The position numbers and the translations under genes were made by a program. A stretch of 64,000 nt of DNA from Thermaerobacillus caldiproteolyticus. GTDB taxonomy: Bacteria > Bacillota > Bacilli > Bacillales > Anoxybacillaceae. The notes under the pieces are model-generated. The model was given only the letters and a program-made list of their open reading frames with translations. It was not told the origin of the DNA and ran no database searches. The stretch covers positions 62,001 through 126,000 of the forward strand of contig NZ_JACDUT010000003.1 in NCBI RefSeq assembly GCF_013761245.1, read 5' to 3'. Shown here one piece after another: positions 42,922-51,580 of this stretch; position 1 is the stretch's first letter; each line of letters opens with the position of its first letter.

Positions 42922-43188
42922 TTGGATATATCGGTAACGGCGATTTTAACGAAAATGACCAAAGAGGTGCAAAAGGCACATGCAACGGACAATGTACAAC
43001 ATCTTCGCGAACATATTGCTGCTGTTCGTATTCTTTGCGATCTCATTTTAGAAGGGGATAGTCAAGTCGAAACTTCTATTTCTGTTCCTTCTTCTCCTTC
43101 TTTCACAGAGTTGACTTCATCGGAAATAAAAAAAGAACGAATCGATATCGGTGATGACGCAAACGGACCATCTTTGTTCGATTTCTAG
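42922..43188 (+). CDS. ywdI: YwdI family protein
   Basis: 89 residues from a TTG placed after GGGAGTG; an earlier in-frame TTG (42883) has no RBS. N-terminal half is helical and matches YwdI (ISVTAILTKMTKEVQKAHAT, with LREHIAAVRILCDLILEG); the C-terminal half is Ser-rich and variable. Function unknown. Gene order ung-ywdI-ywdK as in B. subtilis, with a glucosidase inserted here. Confidence 0.75.
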   Translation: MDISVTAILTKMTKEVQKAHATDNVQHLREHIAAVRILCDLILEGDSQVETSISVPSSPSFTELTSSEIKKERIDIGDDANGPSLFDF

Positions 43189-43259
43189 AAATTGGAGACG
43201 TTCACCTCCGATAATCTATGATGATGAGGGAATAACGCTCAATAAGTGGAGGTGACGAT

Positions 43260-43546
43260 ATGCAAGAACGTTTTGATTTTTTTCTAGTTTTGGTTTTTTC
43301 GAAGAGGATCACCCGATAAAATTAGCCTATGATCGTTGCGAAGTATATGTTAACGGCGATTTTGTCGGTTATAAAACATTGCTGAATTAAAGCGAAGATA
43401 TTGTTGATTTAGAAGACTTTTTGCGTAATCAAGGATTTTCAGAAGTGACTGCTCGTGCCAATGGAGACCATTACGACATTAAAACAGATGAAGATTCGGC
43501 TGAGCCAATTAAGCAAGTATTGGAAGTATACTTAAAACAACGATAA
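43260..43546 (+). pseudogene. Small cytosolic protein gene broken by frameshift and stop
   Basis: An excellent start (GTGGAGGTGACGAT-ATG) opens MQERFDFF, then the frame is lost in T-rich DNA (43273-43300). In another frame FFEEDHPIKLAYDRCEVYVN followed by GDFVGYKTLLN continues to an in-frame TAA at 43388-43390, after which SEDIVDLEDFLRNQGFSEVT and further residues run on to TAA at 43544-43546. Repair of one frameshift and TAA to GAA would give an acidic protein of about 95 residues. A terminator follows. The family is unrecognised. Confidence 0.75.
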
Positions 43547-43551
43547 TGTCG

Positions 43552-43580
43552 CCCTTCTTAAGCAGAAGGGTTTTTCTTTT
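43552..43580 (+). terminator. Terminator after the broken small gene
   Basis: CCCTTCT/AGAAGGG with a five-base loop, followed by TTTTTCTTTT. Confidence 0.85.
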
Positions 43581-43635
43581 GGACGCGAATGCGTTATGAT
43601 AATGGTAGAATTTATAAGCGAGGGGACGAAAGTAG

Positions 43636-44007
43636 ATGAAAGCATTTGTATTGCTTGGGGCCATCAACGCGTTTTTAGCTGTGGCGCTTGGTGCGTTTGG
43701 GGCGCACGGGCTTGAAGGAAAGATTCCTGACCGTTATTTGGAAATATGGAAAACAGGTGTACATTATCAAATGTTCCATACGGTCGGATTATTTGTCGTC
43801 GCGTTTTTATTGGCAAAATGGCCGAACGTTGGTCAATTAACAGTTGCGGGTTGGATGATGCTTGCCGGGATTATTTTGTTCTCTGGAAGTCTGTATGTAT
43901 TGAGCGTCACGCAGATCAAGCCGCTGGGGGCCATTACTCCGTTTGGAGGCGTCGCCTTTTTAATTGCTTGGCTGCTGATCGGATATGCCGCTGTAAAATA
44001 TTTGTAA
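43636..44007 (+). CDS. ywdK: DUF423 membrane protein YwdK
   Basis: 123 residues with four membrane helices. Matches DUF423 (AINAFLAVALGAFGAHGLEG, YQMFHTVGLF, SLYVLSVTQIKPLGAITPFGG). Function unknown. Monocistronic, ending at a strong terminator. Confidence 0.9.
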   Translation: MKAFVLLGAINAFLAVALGAFGAHGLEGKIPDRYLEIWKTGVHYQMFHTVGLFVVAFLLAKWPNVGQLTVAGWMMLAGIILFSGSLYVLSVTQIKPLGAITPFGGVAFLIAWLLIGYAAVKYL

Positions 44008-44014
44008 AGAAAAT

Positions 44015-44046
44015 AGGGTTGCGATACGGCAACCCTGTTTTTTTAT
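44015..44046 (+). terminator. Terminator of ywdK
   Basis: AGGGTTGC/GCAACCCT stem followed by GTTTTTTT. Confidence 0.9.
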
Positions 44047-44214
44047 TGATACGAAAATATAAAATTTCTAGCTTAGGCATCATCAGCTCGAGTCGCTCCG
44101 TCCCACGCTGCGGGGGAAGACACGATGTTCGGCATTCAGTAAAAAGAGTCGAATGAGATCTCCTCAATAGAGCTTGTTTCCTCATCGTCATAGGCAGGTG
44201 CCTTGTCGCTTTTC

Positions 44215-44748
44215 TTAACGAGGAGCATACGTGCTAAGTCCCGCTGTCCCTCCAGCGAATGGATATTGGTAGTTAATTTCTTCATCAAATGTAATGTAAT
44301 CGAGATAAATCATTGGCAATAAGTAGCGCATACCCGTTTGCGGATCGCTTAAAATTAAATGGTCGCGTCCGGCTGCTTCGATGGTGCCGCGAAATACTTT
44401 TGCGTTCCATTCACGGTTGTTTTCGAACGTCATATAAACCGTGGCCATTTTTCCTTTATTCAAGCGCAAAATGTTTTCAATGTACGATTCTTCAATTGGC
44501 AACATGCCGGGTATCGCTGGTTGGCTTGCGGTCGTTGGTGTTTGTGCTGCAAAGGATGGAGGTTGTAGCCCAAAACCGGTTGCCGGCGGGGTTGTTGGTT
44601 GTTGGTACGGTAAAGGTTGTTGATAATATGGATAGGCAGTCGGATAGTATGTTTGCGGATACGTATAACCATATGGATAGTATTGGTAAGATTGTTGGCG
44701 TTCGTCTTCAGACACGTTCAAAGTTGGTTCATACGGATTTGTTGTCAT
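44215..44748 (-). CDS. gerQ: Spore coat/germination protein GerQ
   Basis: 177 residues. N-terminal half is a low-complexity Tyr/Pro/Gln-rich tract (YQYYPYGYTYPQTYYPTAYPYY); the C-terminal half is the conserved GerQ domain (IEESYIENILRLNKGKMATV, LDYITFDEEIN). GerQ is a coat protein cross-linked by transglutaminase and needed for CwlJ placement. Follows cwlJ by 24 bp, the same operon order as in B. subtilis. Confidence 0.92.
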   Translation of the reverse strand: MTTNPYEPTLNVSEDERQQSYQYYPYGYTYPQTYYPTAYPYYQQPLPYQQPTTPPATGFGLQPPSFAAQTPTTASQPAIPGMLPIEESYIENILRLNKGKMATVYMTFENNREWNAKVFRGTIEAAGRDHLILSDPQTGMRYLLPMIYLDYITFDEEINYQYPFAGGTAGLSTYAPR

Positions 44749-44772
44749 ACGGGAACCTCCTAAATCAAAAAT

Positions 44773-45195
44773 TTAATAAACTCTTGGACATTCGTTCTGC
44801 GATGGCGCGTAAAAGCAATGGGATTTATAACGACCGGCGTTCCATTGGTTAAACCATTGTGCCGGGCAATCTCCCGCCGGTTTAAAAAACCACAGTGAGT
44901 TCGTAGCGGGATGATAGCGCCAGCCGCGAATCACTTGGCGGGCTAATCCAATGTCGATGTCTCTGGCACGTTGGTAAAAATATCCCTTTTGAATAGCTTC
45001 AAAGCCGCCGGGACTTTGGAATACCATTTGGCGAATCGATCGCAACCCTTGAAAATCGAGGCAGTTCGCAATGACACGGTTAACTCCGACGTTCCCTACC
45101 ATCAACATGCCTAATCTTCCATCGCCTTCTGCTTCTGCCCGCATCAGTCTCGCTAATAATTTCACATCCTCGTCGTTGCAAGCAACAACAGCCAT
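44773..45195 (-). CDS. cwlJ: Spore cortex-lytic cell wall hydrolase CwlJ
   Basis: 140 residues, CwlJ/SleB hydrolase fold: DVKLLARLMRAEAEGDGRLG (catalytic Glu), VGNVGVNRVIANCLDF, and GRYKSHCFYAPSQNECP. Without signal peptide, as for other CwlJ proteins, which are coat-located. Degrades the cortex during calcium-dipicolinate germination. First gene of cwlJ-gerQ; a sporulation sigma-E promoter is expected upstream but was not confirmed. GTGTCACC/GGTGACAC-like repeats flank the promoter region. Confidence 0.93.
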   Translation of the reverse strand: MAVVACNDEDVKLLARLMRAEAEGDGRLGMLMVGNVGVNRVIANCLDFQGLRSIRQMVFQSPGGFEAIQKGYFYQRARDIDIGLARQVIRGWRYHPATNSLWFFKPAGDCPAQWFNQWNAGRYKSHCFYAPSQNECPRVY

Positions 45196-45349
45196 TTTGT
45201 GTCACCTCATCCCGTCTTTTTCTCGACAATAATAGGCTATTGTAAAAGCGGAAAATGGGTGACACGAAAAACAAATTTTTATGAACGAATTTCTGATTTA
45301 TATTTATGGAGAAGAACAGCGTCATATGACAAGAAAAAGAGCATTGTCC

Positions 45350-45388
45350 AAAAAAAATTATGGGGATGTCTACCTTAAGACATCCCCA
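45350..45388 (-). terminator. Terminator of hemQ
   Basis: TGGGGATGTC/GACATCCCCA perfect 10-bp stem with an eight-base loop, followed on the minus strand by TAATTTTTTTT. Confidence 0.92.
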
Positions 45389-45396
45389 CTTTTCAT

Positions 45397-46143
45397 TTAT
45401 ACGTGTAAAAACGATGATACTTGCTCTGTTGATAAACGATTGCCCACAAAGAAAGAGCCGAATTCCCCGTAACGAGCGCTTACCTCATCAAACCGCATTT
45501 CATAGACGAGTTTCTTAAATTGTAATGCGTCATCAGAGAATAAGGTGACGCCCCACTCATAATCATCAAAACCGACTGAACCTGTAATGATTTGTACGAC
45601 TTTGCCAGCGTATTTGCGTCCTGTCATACCGTGAGCGCGCATTAGGTTGCGGCGCTCTTCCATTGGGAGCATATACCAGTTATCATTTCCTTGACGGCGT
45701 TTGTCCATTGGATAGAAGCAAATATGTTTTGTTTTCGGCAAAATTGGGAAGAGACGGCGGCGCACTTCTGGGTTTTCGTACGGATCACTGCCATCAGAAG
45801 GCAAGTAGTTGCTTAATTCAACGATAGATACATATGAATACGTTGGCACAAGGTATTCGGCCAATTTTGTTTTATTGAGAGCTGTTTCGATCTCGTTTAG
45901 TTCCTCCATCGTCGGACGTAAAATCATGAACATGATATCTGCTTTTTGGCCAACAATGGTGTAGATAGCATGGCTTCCTTCTTTTTTATCTTCTGTCTCT
46001 TGCCACTTTTCTATTAATGATAAAAACTCATGGATTGCGGCTTGACGTTCATCGCTTGTAAGTGTTTTCCACGCGGTCCAATCAATCGAACGAAAATCAT
46101 GAAGGCAATACCAACCTTCGAGCGTTTGTGCTGCTTCGCTCAT
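45397..46143 (-). CDS. hemQ: Coproheme decarboxylase HemQ (YwfI)
   Basis: 248 residues from ATG placed after AGGAGTG. Chlorite-dismutase-like fold; key residues of HemQ are present: catalytic Tyr in [10 protein letters not shown] and the axial His in [14 protein letters not shown]. Converts coproheme III to heme b, the last step of the coproporphyrin-dependent pathway of Gram-positives. Divergent from pta, as in B. subtilis. Supplies heme for oxidases such as QoxABCD. Confidence 0.95.
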   Translation of the reverse strand: MSEAAQTLEGWYCLHDFRSIDWTAWKTLTSDERQAAIHEFLSLIEKWQETEDKKEGSHAIYTIVGQKADIMFMILRPTMEELNEIETALNKTKLAEYLVPTYSYVSIVELSNYLPSDGSDPYENPEVRRRLFPILPKTKHICFYPMDKRRQGNDNWYMLPMEERRNLMRAHGMTGRKYAGKVVQIITGSVGFDDYEWGVTLFSDDALQFKKLVYEMRFDEVSARYGEFGSFFVGNRLSTEQVSSFLHV

Positions 46144-46348
46144 TACTTTCACTCCTATGCTAAGTATTTTATAGTTTTACTATAACATAGTTTGTCCAAT
46201 AAACGCTCGAAAGTCACAAAATCAACAATGTGACTGAATTATTTTAATAAAAAGACTATTTTTTGTAAGGGCTTAACTTGGTTGCGTTTCCCCATAATAA
46301 GAGTATCCTAGTAAATGGATGATTTTAATATATTGAGGAGGAGCTTTT

Positions 46349-47320
46349 GTGAGTGATCTATTTTCTGCCTTGAAGGAAAAAGTGGTTGGAAAACAGCTAA
46401 AAATTGTTTTTCCAGAAGGATTAGATGAACGTATTTTAACGGCAGTGAGCCGTTTGGCTAATGAAAATGTATTGAATCCGATTGTGATTGGCAATAAAGA
46501 AGCGGTGGAGAAAAAGGCAGCAGAAATCGGCGTAACGCTTCCAAACGTTGAAATCGTGGATCCAGAACAATATGAGGCAATGGACGAGCTTGTGGACGCG
46601 TTTGTAGAACGCCGTAAAGGTAAAGTATCAAAAGAAGAGGCACGCACAATTTTATTAGATGAGAATTACTTTGGCACGATGCTTGTGTATATGGACAAAG
46701 CACACGGATTAGTGAGCGGGGCGGCTCATTCCACAGCGGATACAGTAAGACCGGCATTACAAATCATTAAAACAAAACCGGGCATTCGCAAAACGTCAGG
46801 TGTGTTTATTATGGTGCGCGGTGATGAAAAATATGTGTTTGCGGATTGTGCGATCAATATTGCACCAGATAGCCAAGACTTAGCAGAAATTGCTGTAGAA
46901 AGCGCCAACACAGCGAAAATGTTTGACATTGAGCCGCGTGTGGCGATGTTAAGCTTTTCGACAAAAGGTTCGGCTAAATCGCCGGAAACGGAGAAAGTGG
47001 TCGAAGCGGTTCGCTTAGCGAAAGAAATGGCTCCTGATTTAACGCTTGATGGAGAGTTTCAATTTGATGCTGCTTTTGTTCCATCTGTCGCGAAAAAGAA
47101 AGCGCCGGACTCTGTCATTCAAGGCAATGCGAATGTGTTTGTTTTCCCAAGTTTAGAAGCAGGAAATATCGGTTATAAAATTGCACAACGCCTTGGCAAC
47201 TTTGAAGCGGTTGGACCGATTTTACAAGGGCTTAATAAGCCAGTGAACGATTTATCGCGCGGCTGCAATGCTGAAGACGTGTACAAGCTTGCCCTCATTA
47301 CTGCAGCGCAGGCTCTATAA
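46349..47320 (+). CDS. pta: Phosphate acetyltransferase
   Basis: 323 residues, GTG start after TTGAGGAGGAGC. PTA/PTB fold with GLVSGAAHSTADTVRPALQI and KLALITAAQAL end. Interconverts acetyl-CoA and acetyl phosphate, feeding ATP formation through AckA and overflow acetate. A weak cre-like sequence lies at 46264-46277. With PflB and AdhE it forms the fermentation network. Confidence 0.95.
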   Translation: MSDLFSALKEKVVGKQLKIVFPEGLDERILTAVSRLANENVLNPIVIGNKEAVEKKAAEIGVTLPNVEIVDPEQYEAMDELVDAFVERRKGKVSKEEARTILLDENYFGTMLVYMDKAHGLVSGAAHSTADTVRPALQIIKTKPGIRKTSGVFIMVRGDEKYVFADCAINIAPDSQDLAEIAVESANTAKMFDIEPRVAMLSFSTKGSAKSPETEKVVEAVRLAKEMAPDLTLDGEFQFDAAFVPSVAKKKAPDSVIQGNANVFVFPSLEAGNIGYKIAQRLGNFEAVGPILQGLNKPVNDLSRGCNAEDVYKLALITAAQAL

Positions 47321-47324
47321 GGAA

Positions 47325-47362
47325 AAGGAAGGGTTTGACTAAGGAGTCGAACCCTTTTCTTT
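47325..47362 (+). terminator. Terminator of pta
   Basis: AAGGGTTTGACT/AGTCGAACCCTT (one G-U pair), four-base loop, followed by TTCTTTT. Confidence 0.9.
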
Positions 47363-47416
47363 TGAATTGTATGATATAATCCTCTCGTAGAGATTATGGC
47401 AATGAGGAGATTTATC

Positions 47417-48244
47417 ATGATACATGAACTATTACGACAGCCAAAATGGCGAATTATTGACCAATCTCATGTTGGTCCAATGTTTGATGCGAAACAATCG
47501 TTTGCGATTGATGATACACTTTGTACGACAGTGGGACAAGGGTTATCCGATGCGGTCGTTCGCACATGGGTTCATCACGATACGGTCGTATTGGGGATTC
47601 AAGATACGAAGCTCCCGTATTTGCAGGAAGCGATTTCGTTTCTAGAAAAGCAAGGCTACCGCGTCATCGTTCGCAATTCCGGAGGACTTGCGGTTGTTCT
47701 TGATGAGGGAGTTTTAAATATCTCGCTTATTTTTCCGGAAACGACAAAATCGATTGACATTCACCAAGGCTATGATGCAATGTGGGAACTGGTTAAATAT
47801 ATGTTTTCCGCCTACAATGTGAACATCGAAGCAAAGGAAATTGTTGGTTCGTATTGTCCCGGAAGTTACGATTTAAGCATTGGTGGGAAAAAGTTTGCAG
47901 GAATCTCACAGCGCCGCGTGCGAGGTGGAGTTGCGGTGCAAATATATATATGTATAAGCGGCAGCGGCTCGGCACGGGCGGAACTGATTCAGCAATTTTA
48001 TGAGCGTGGTTTAAAAGGAGAGAAAACGAAATTTACGTATCCAAGCATTGTTCCAGAGACGATGGCTTCGTTGTCAGAATTGTTGCAGGAGCCATTGACC
48101 ATTCAAATGATGATGCTTACACTGTTGCGGACGCTTCAATCGTTAGGTGGCAAGCTTTATTCGTCTTCGTTGACAGCCGAGGAGCAATCATTGTACGAAT
48201 ATTATTGGCAACGAATGATCGAGCGAAATGAAAAGATGCTATAA
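47417..48244 (+). CDS. lipL: Octanoyl-[GcvH]:protein N-octanoyltransferase
   Basis: 275 residues from the ATG after GAGGAG; seven extra codons upstream are not used. LplA/LipB-like fold with the LipL Cys in [17 protein letters not shown] and [13 protein letters not shown]. Moves octanoyl or lipoyl groups from GcvH to E2 subunits. B. subtilis LipL (YwfL) also follows pta. Confidence 0.92.
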   Translation: MIHELLRQPKWRIIDQSHVGPMFDAKQSFAIDDTLCTTVGQGLSDAVVRTWVHHDTVVLGIQDTKLPYLQEAISFLEKQGYRVIVRNSGGLAVVLDEGVLNISLIFPETTKSIDIHQGYDAMWELVKYMFSAYNVNIEAKEIVGSYCPGSYDLSIGGKKFAGISQRRVRGGVAVQIYICISGSGSARAELIQQFYERGLKGEKTKFTYPSIVPETMASLSELLQEPLTIQMMMLTLLRTLQSLGGKLYSSSLTAEEQSLYEYYWQRMIERNEKML

Positions 48245-48248
48245 AACA

Positions 48249-48293
48249 CCGCCTGCCTTTCCCTTGCGATCGTTTTTTAGGGGCGGCAGGCGG
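48249..48293. terminator. Hairpin between convergent lipL and rsfA
   Basis: CCGCCTGCC/GGCAGGCGG perfect 9-bp stem with a 27-base loop that itself includes CGTTTTTT. Confidence 0.65.
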
Positions 48294-48297
48294 GCCA

Positions 48298-48957
48298 TTA
48301 TTCAGCAATTTTTTCTAAATTTCCGTTTTTGTCCATTTTAAACTTCAGTGTTTGTCGCTCTTCTTCTTCTTGTAATGCAATTTTTCGTGCTCTGTTCATA
48401 ATTCGCATTAATGTTTCATATTCCTCTTGCATGGAAGAAGAATCTTCTTCTAGTTTAGCAATTTTCTTTTCTAGTTCTTCATTTTTCGCAAGAATTTCTG
48501 CTTTTTCTTTCTTTAATTGCTCATTTTCTTTTTGCAGTGCTTCATGGTTAGTATGAATGGATTTGAATGTCTGCAAAAAGGCGATGACATGGTCAAGCGT
48601 CATCGTTGTTGATTCGGTAGAAGCAGCCGGTGACGTTGGTAATTCTACGATTTCTCCTAACTCCTCTAATGAAGGAACCGGAGGAGTATACAGCAATTTT
48701 TTGCGAACCGGCTGATGCTTTCCAAGGAGCCGCTGTCGTTCCTTCCGCTGTTTTTTTGCTAGTTGTAACGCTTGTTCATATTGTCTGCGCACAACAGCGT
48801 TCCAGCGAAATCCGCAGGCAGCGGATGTCCGATTAAGCTTATCTCCTACTTCTTCAAACGCGTTCAGCTGTGTGCTTCCTTCGCGCACATGGCGCAATAC
48901 TGTTTCAGCTAATAATAAATCATCTTCTTCTGTCCATGCATCTTGTCGTTGTTTCAT
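48298..48957 (-). CDS. rsfA: Prespore-specific regulator RsfA (YwfN)
   Basis: 220 residues from [11 protein letters not shown]; longer open frame upstream lacks an RBS. N-terminal Myb/SANT-like domain ([20 protein letters not shown]) and a long C-terminal coiled coil (about 135-200: [20 protein letters not shown] and continuing heptads). RsfA tunes sigma-F dependent genes in the prespore. Position after pta-lipL matches B. subtilis. Confidence 0.88.
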   Translation of the reverse strand: MKQRQDAWTEEDDLLLAETVLRHVREGSTQLNAFEEVGDKLNRTSAACGFRWNAVVRRQYEQALQLAKKQRKERQRLLGKHQPVRKKLLYTPPVPSLEELGEIVELPTSPAASTESTTMTLDHVIAFLQTFKSIHTNHEALQKENEQLKKEKAEILAKNEELEKKIAKLEEDSSSMQEEYETLMRIMNRARKIALQEEEERQTLKFKMDKNGNLEKIAE

Positions 48958-49364
48958 ACTCTCAACTCCCTTTTTTGTATGATAGGAAAGTATAAATTTT
49001 AAAGGAGAACTGTCTAGCGCAAGCGACCAGCCAGTTTGCTTTTTGAATCGGAATTGATGCAAAAGTTGCGCAACGCAAAGTATGACTTGAAACGTGATAT
49101 TTTAAGCAGTTCGGTGTCAAACTAGTCCCTCGGGGTGCGGGTGAAGAACCTTTGCTGGCCGCACTTAGAGAGCGCCTGCGCTTTCCTTGTTTGCTAGTAG
49201 TAGCATAGACAAAAAAAAGACATTTTATACGACTTTTAGTTTTTATGAATGAAAAATTATGAGAGTCTTAACTAGCGAGTGTGAATAACTTGCATTAACG
49301 GCAGAGAAACGGTAGAATACACGTTAGTGTAAAAATGTCGAGCTTATAGAAAGGATGAACATTG
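48958..49364. other. Gene-free region with a GC-rich insert-like patch
   Basis: Between rsfA and the DUF1450 gene. A GC-richer block (about 49015-49205) bears GTCTAGCGCAAGCGACC, CTAGTCCCTCGGGGTGCG and GCGCCTGCGCTTTCC, resembling dispersed intergenic elements of Geobacillus-like genomes, inside AT-rich surroundings. No ORF. The identity as a repeat cannot be tested in one window. Confidence 0.4.
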
Positions 49365-49592
49365 ATGGCAAACGAATTTCGCGTATGCGATGATTGCCAA
49401 GCCACCAATTTAAAAACGCTGTTGCCGCGGCTTAAGAAACTTGATCCAGACGCTACGATTCAAATTGGTTGTCAATCGTATTGCGGTCCCGGTCGAAAAA
49501 AAGCGTTCGCTTTTGTGAATAACCGCCCGATTTCTGCGGCAAATGAGGACGAATTAATCGAAAAAATTGCCCAAAAATTAAACAAGCGCTAA
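49365..49592 (+). CDS. DUF1450 family protein (YuzB-like)
   Basis: 75 residues: [20 protein letters not shown] and [20 protein letters not shown]. Cysteines at CDDC and CQSYC suggest metal or redox chemistry, but the function is unknown. Start is ATG after AAAGGATG. Monocistronic with a terminator. Confidence 0.88.
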   Translation: MANEFRVCDDCQATNLKTLLPRLKKLDPDATIQIGCQSYCGPGRKKAFAFVNNRPISAANEDELIEKIAQKLNKR

Positions 49593-49632
49593 AAAAATCG
49601 CCTTCATTTTTTGATGAAAGGTGATTTTTTGT
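49592..49632 (+). terminator. Terminator after DUF1450 gene
   Basis: ATCGCCTTCAT/ATGAAaGGTGAT stem with one bulge, followed by TTTTTTG. Confidence 0.8.
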
Positions 49633-49732
49633 TTCTATTTTTAGGAAATACTATAAGAGAAAAATCAAGTATTTTTTTGTAGATAGAAACGGCTTATAAT
49701 AGATTCATGTTAGAAATGGAAGAGGGGATAAA

Positions 49733-51034
49733 ATGGCGTATCCCGGCGGACAATTAAGTGAAGAAAAAGTATTTAAAGACCCTGTTCATCGGTACATACA
49801 TGTTCGTGACAAAGTAATATGGGATTTAATTGGAACAAAAGAATTTCAGCGCTTGCGCCGCATTAAGCAGCTTGGTACGACATATTTAACGTTCCATGGT
49901 GCGGAGCATAGCCGATTTAACCATTCGCTCGGCGTGTATGAAATTATTCGTCGCATTATTGATGATGTATTTGTCGGTCGGGAGCATTGGGACCATAGTG
50001 AGCGGCTGTTATGTTTATGTGCGGCACTGTTGCATGATTTAGGTCATGGTCCATTTTCTCATTCGTTTGAAAAAGTGTTTCATCTCGACCACGAAGATTT
50101 CACACAGGCGATTATTTTAGGCGATACGGAAGTGAACGCCGTTCTAAAACGGCTGGGTGATGATTTTCCGAAAAAGGTCGCCGAAGTGATTGCGAAAACA
50201 TATCGAAATAAGCTTGTTGTCAGCTTAATTTCGAGCCAAATTGATGCCGATCGAATGGATTATTTGCTTCGTGATGCGTATTACACAGGCGTGAGTTACG
50301 GCAACTTTGATATGGAGCGCATTTTACGCGTCATGCGCCCGCGAGAAGACCAAGTCGTCATTAAGCGGAGCGGCATGCATGCGGTCGAAGATTATATTAT
50401 GAGCCGCTATCAAATGTACTGGCAAGTATACTTTCATCCAGTGACGCGCAGTGCGGAAGTCATCTTGACGAAAATTTTGCATCGTGCCAAACATTTATAT
50501 GAAGAAGGATACGATTTTCAAACGAAACCTGTCCACTTTTATTCTCTTTTTACGGGAAATGTGAATTTACAAGACTATTTAAAACTCGATGAAGCGGTCA
50601 TCTTGTTTTATTTTCAGCAATGGCAAGACGAAAAAGATGAGATTTTAAGCGATTTATGTCGTCGTTTTGTCCATCGGCATTTATTTAAGTACGTCGAATT
50701 TAGCCCGACGAATGAGCAGATGAAAAAGTTGATGGAGCTGACATTGCTGTTTAAAAGGGCAGGCATTGACCCGGAATATTATTTAGTCGTTGATTCCTCG
50801 TCGGATTTGCCGTATGATTTTTACCGCCCTGGCGAAGAAGGAGAGAGGCTGCCGATTCATTTATTAATGCCAAATGGAGAGCTTCGTGAGTTGTCGAGGG
50901 AATCAGCGATTGTCGATGCGATTTCCGGAAAAAGGAGAACGGATCATAAATTGTATTTTCCAGACGATTTCATTTATGATTTATCAACGAAGCGTGCGGC
51001 AAAGAAAAAGATTATTGAAATATTAGAGGGTTAG
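49733..51034 (+). CDS. ywfO: HD-domain phosphohydrolase YwfO (dGTPase/SAMHD1-like)
   Basis: 433 residues. HD metal site: HSRFNHSLGVYEI (first His), LLHDLGHGPFSHSFE (His-Asp) and DADRMDYLLRDAYYTG (last Asp). Related to dNTP triphosphohydrolases such as SAMHD1. Probably hydrolyses nucleoside triphosphates; physiological role not settled. Overlaps the RBS of ywgA, forming a two-gene operon. Confidence 0.88.
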   Translation: MAYPGGQLSEEKVFKDPVHRYIHVRDKVIWDLIGTKEFQRLRRIKQLGTTYLTFHGAEHSRFNHSLGVYEIIRRIIDDVFVGREHWDHSERLLCLCAALLHDLGHGPFSHSFEKVFHLDHEDFTQAIILGDTEVNAVLKRLGDDFPKKVAEVIAKTYRNKLVVSLISSQIDADRMDYLLRDAYYTGVSYGNFDMERILRVMRPREDQVVIKRSGMHAVEDYIMSRYQMYWQVYFHPVTRSAEVILTKILHRAKHLYEEGYDFQTKPVHFYSLFTGNVNLQDYLKLDEAVILFYFQQWQDEKDEILSDLCRRFVHRHLFKYVEFSPTNEQMKKLMELTLLFKRAGIDPEYYLVVDSSSDLPYDFYRPGEEGERLPIHLLMPNGELRELSRESAIVDAISGKRRTDHKLYFPDDFIYDLSTKRAAKKKIIEILEG

Positions 51035-51047
51035 GAGATGACGGGGA

Positions 51048-51566
51048 GTGTTAACAGAGCATGCAAAAGTGATGAAGGCGTTTGCGGCGGCAGGGGAAAT
51101 CGTCGGTCGAAAGAAATTGCAAAAAATGATTTATATCGCGAAAAAACTACAGTTCCCTTTTTACGAGAAGTTTGACTTTCATTTTTACGGTCCGTATTCG
51201 GAAGAATTGACATGGCGCATTGAGGAGCTTTGCAATTTAGGCTTTTTGAATGAAGTGAAAGAGAAAAAGGGCGGCTATTTTCAATATCGTTACACATTAA
51301 CGGAAGCCGGTGAGGAGTTTTTAAGCCACTACGATATTGATATGCCTCATTTACAAGAGTGTCTGCAAGATATGAACGAGCAAAATTCGCGGTTTTTGGA
51401 ATTAGTATCGACTGTTCTTTATTTTGAAAGTTTAAGTAAAGATGAAGTGAAAGAAAAAGTATTTTCATTAAAAAGCAAGCAGCGCTATACGGAAGAAGAG
51501 ATTGAGCAGGCGTATGCGTATATCGCCAAGTTGCGCCATAAAGTGCAAAAAGAAGTCCGCATGTAA
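51048..51566 (+). CDS. ywgA: YwgA family protein
   Basis: 172 residues from GTG, AGGAG ten bases upstream. All-helical start GRKKLQKMIYIAKKLQFPFY, with FHFYGPYSEELTWRIEEL. The spacing of 'LQKxxYxAK' and 'YGPYSEEL' recalls the Panacea/SocA (DUF4065) fold used by some antitoxins; this is my inference. Function unknown. Co-transcribed with ywfO; the stop codon lies in the loop of its terminator. Confidence 0.8.
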   Translation: MLTEHAKVMKAFAAAGEIVGRKKLQKMIYIAKKLQFPFYEKFDFHFYGPYSEELTWRIEELCNLGFLNEVKEKKGGYFQYRYTLTEAGEEFLSHYDIDMPHLQECLQDMNEQNSRFLELVSTVLYFESLSKDEVKEKVFSLKSKQRYTEEEIEQAYAYIAKLRHKVQKEVRM

Positions 51567-51580
51567 CGGACTTCTTTTTT
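51550..51580 (+). terminator. Terminator overlapping the ywgA stop
   Basis: AAGAAGTCCG/CGGACTTCTT stem with loop CATGTAA containing the TAA stop, then a T run. Also faces the convergent purine permease gene. Confidence 0.9.

Noticed and set aside
44050-44214. A minus-strand ORF after gerQ
   Set aside because: It reads through the ywdK terminator and has no recognisable sequence or RBS.
46264-46277. cre site upstream of pta
   Set aside because: TGTAAGGGCTTAAC misses the central CG and the last two consensus bases; kept only as a remark.
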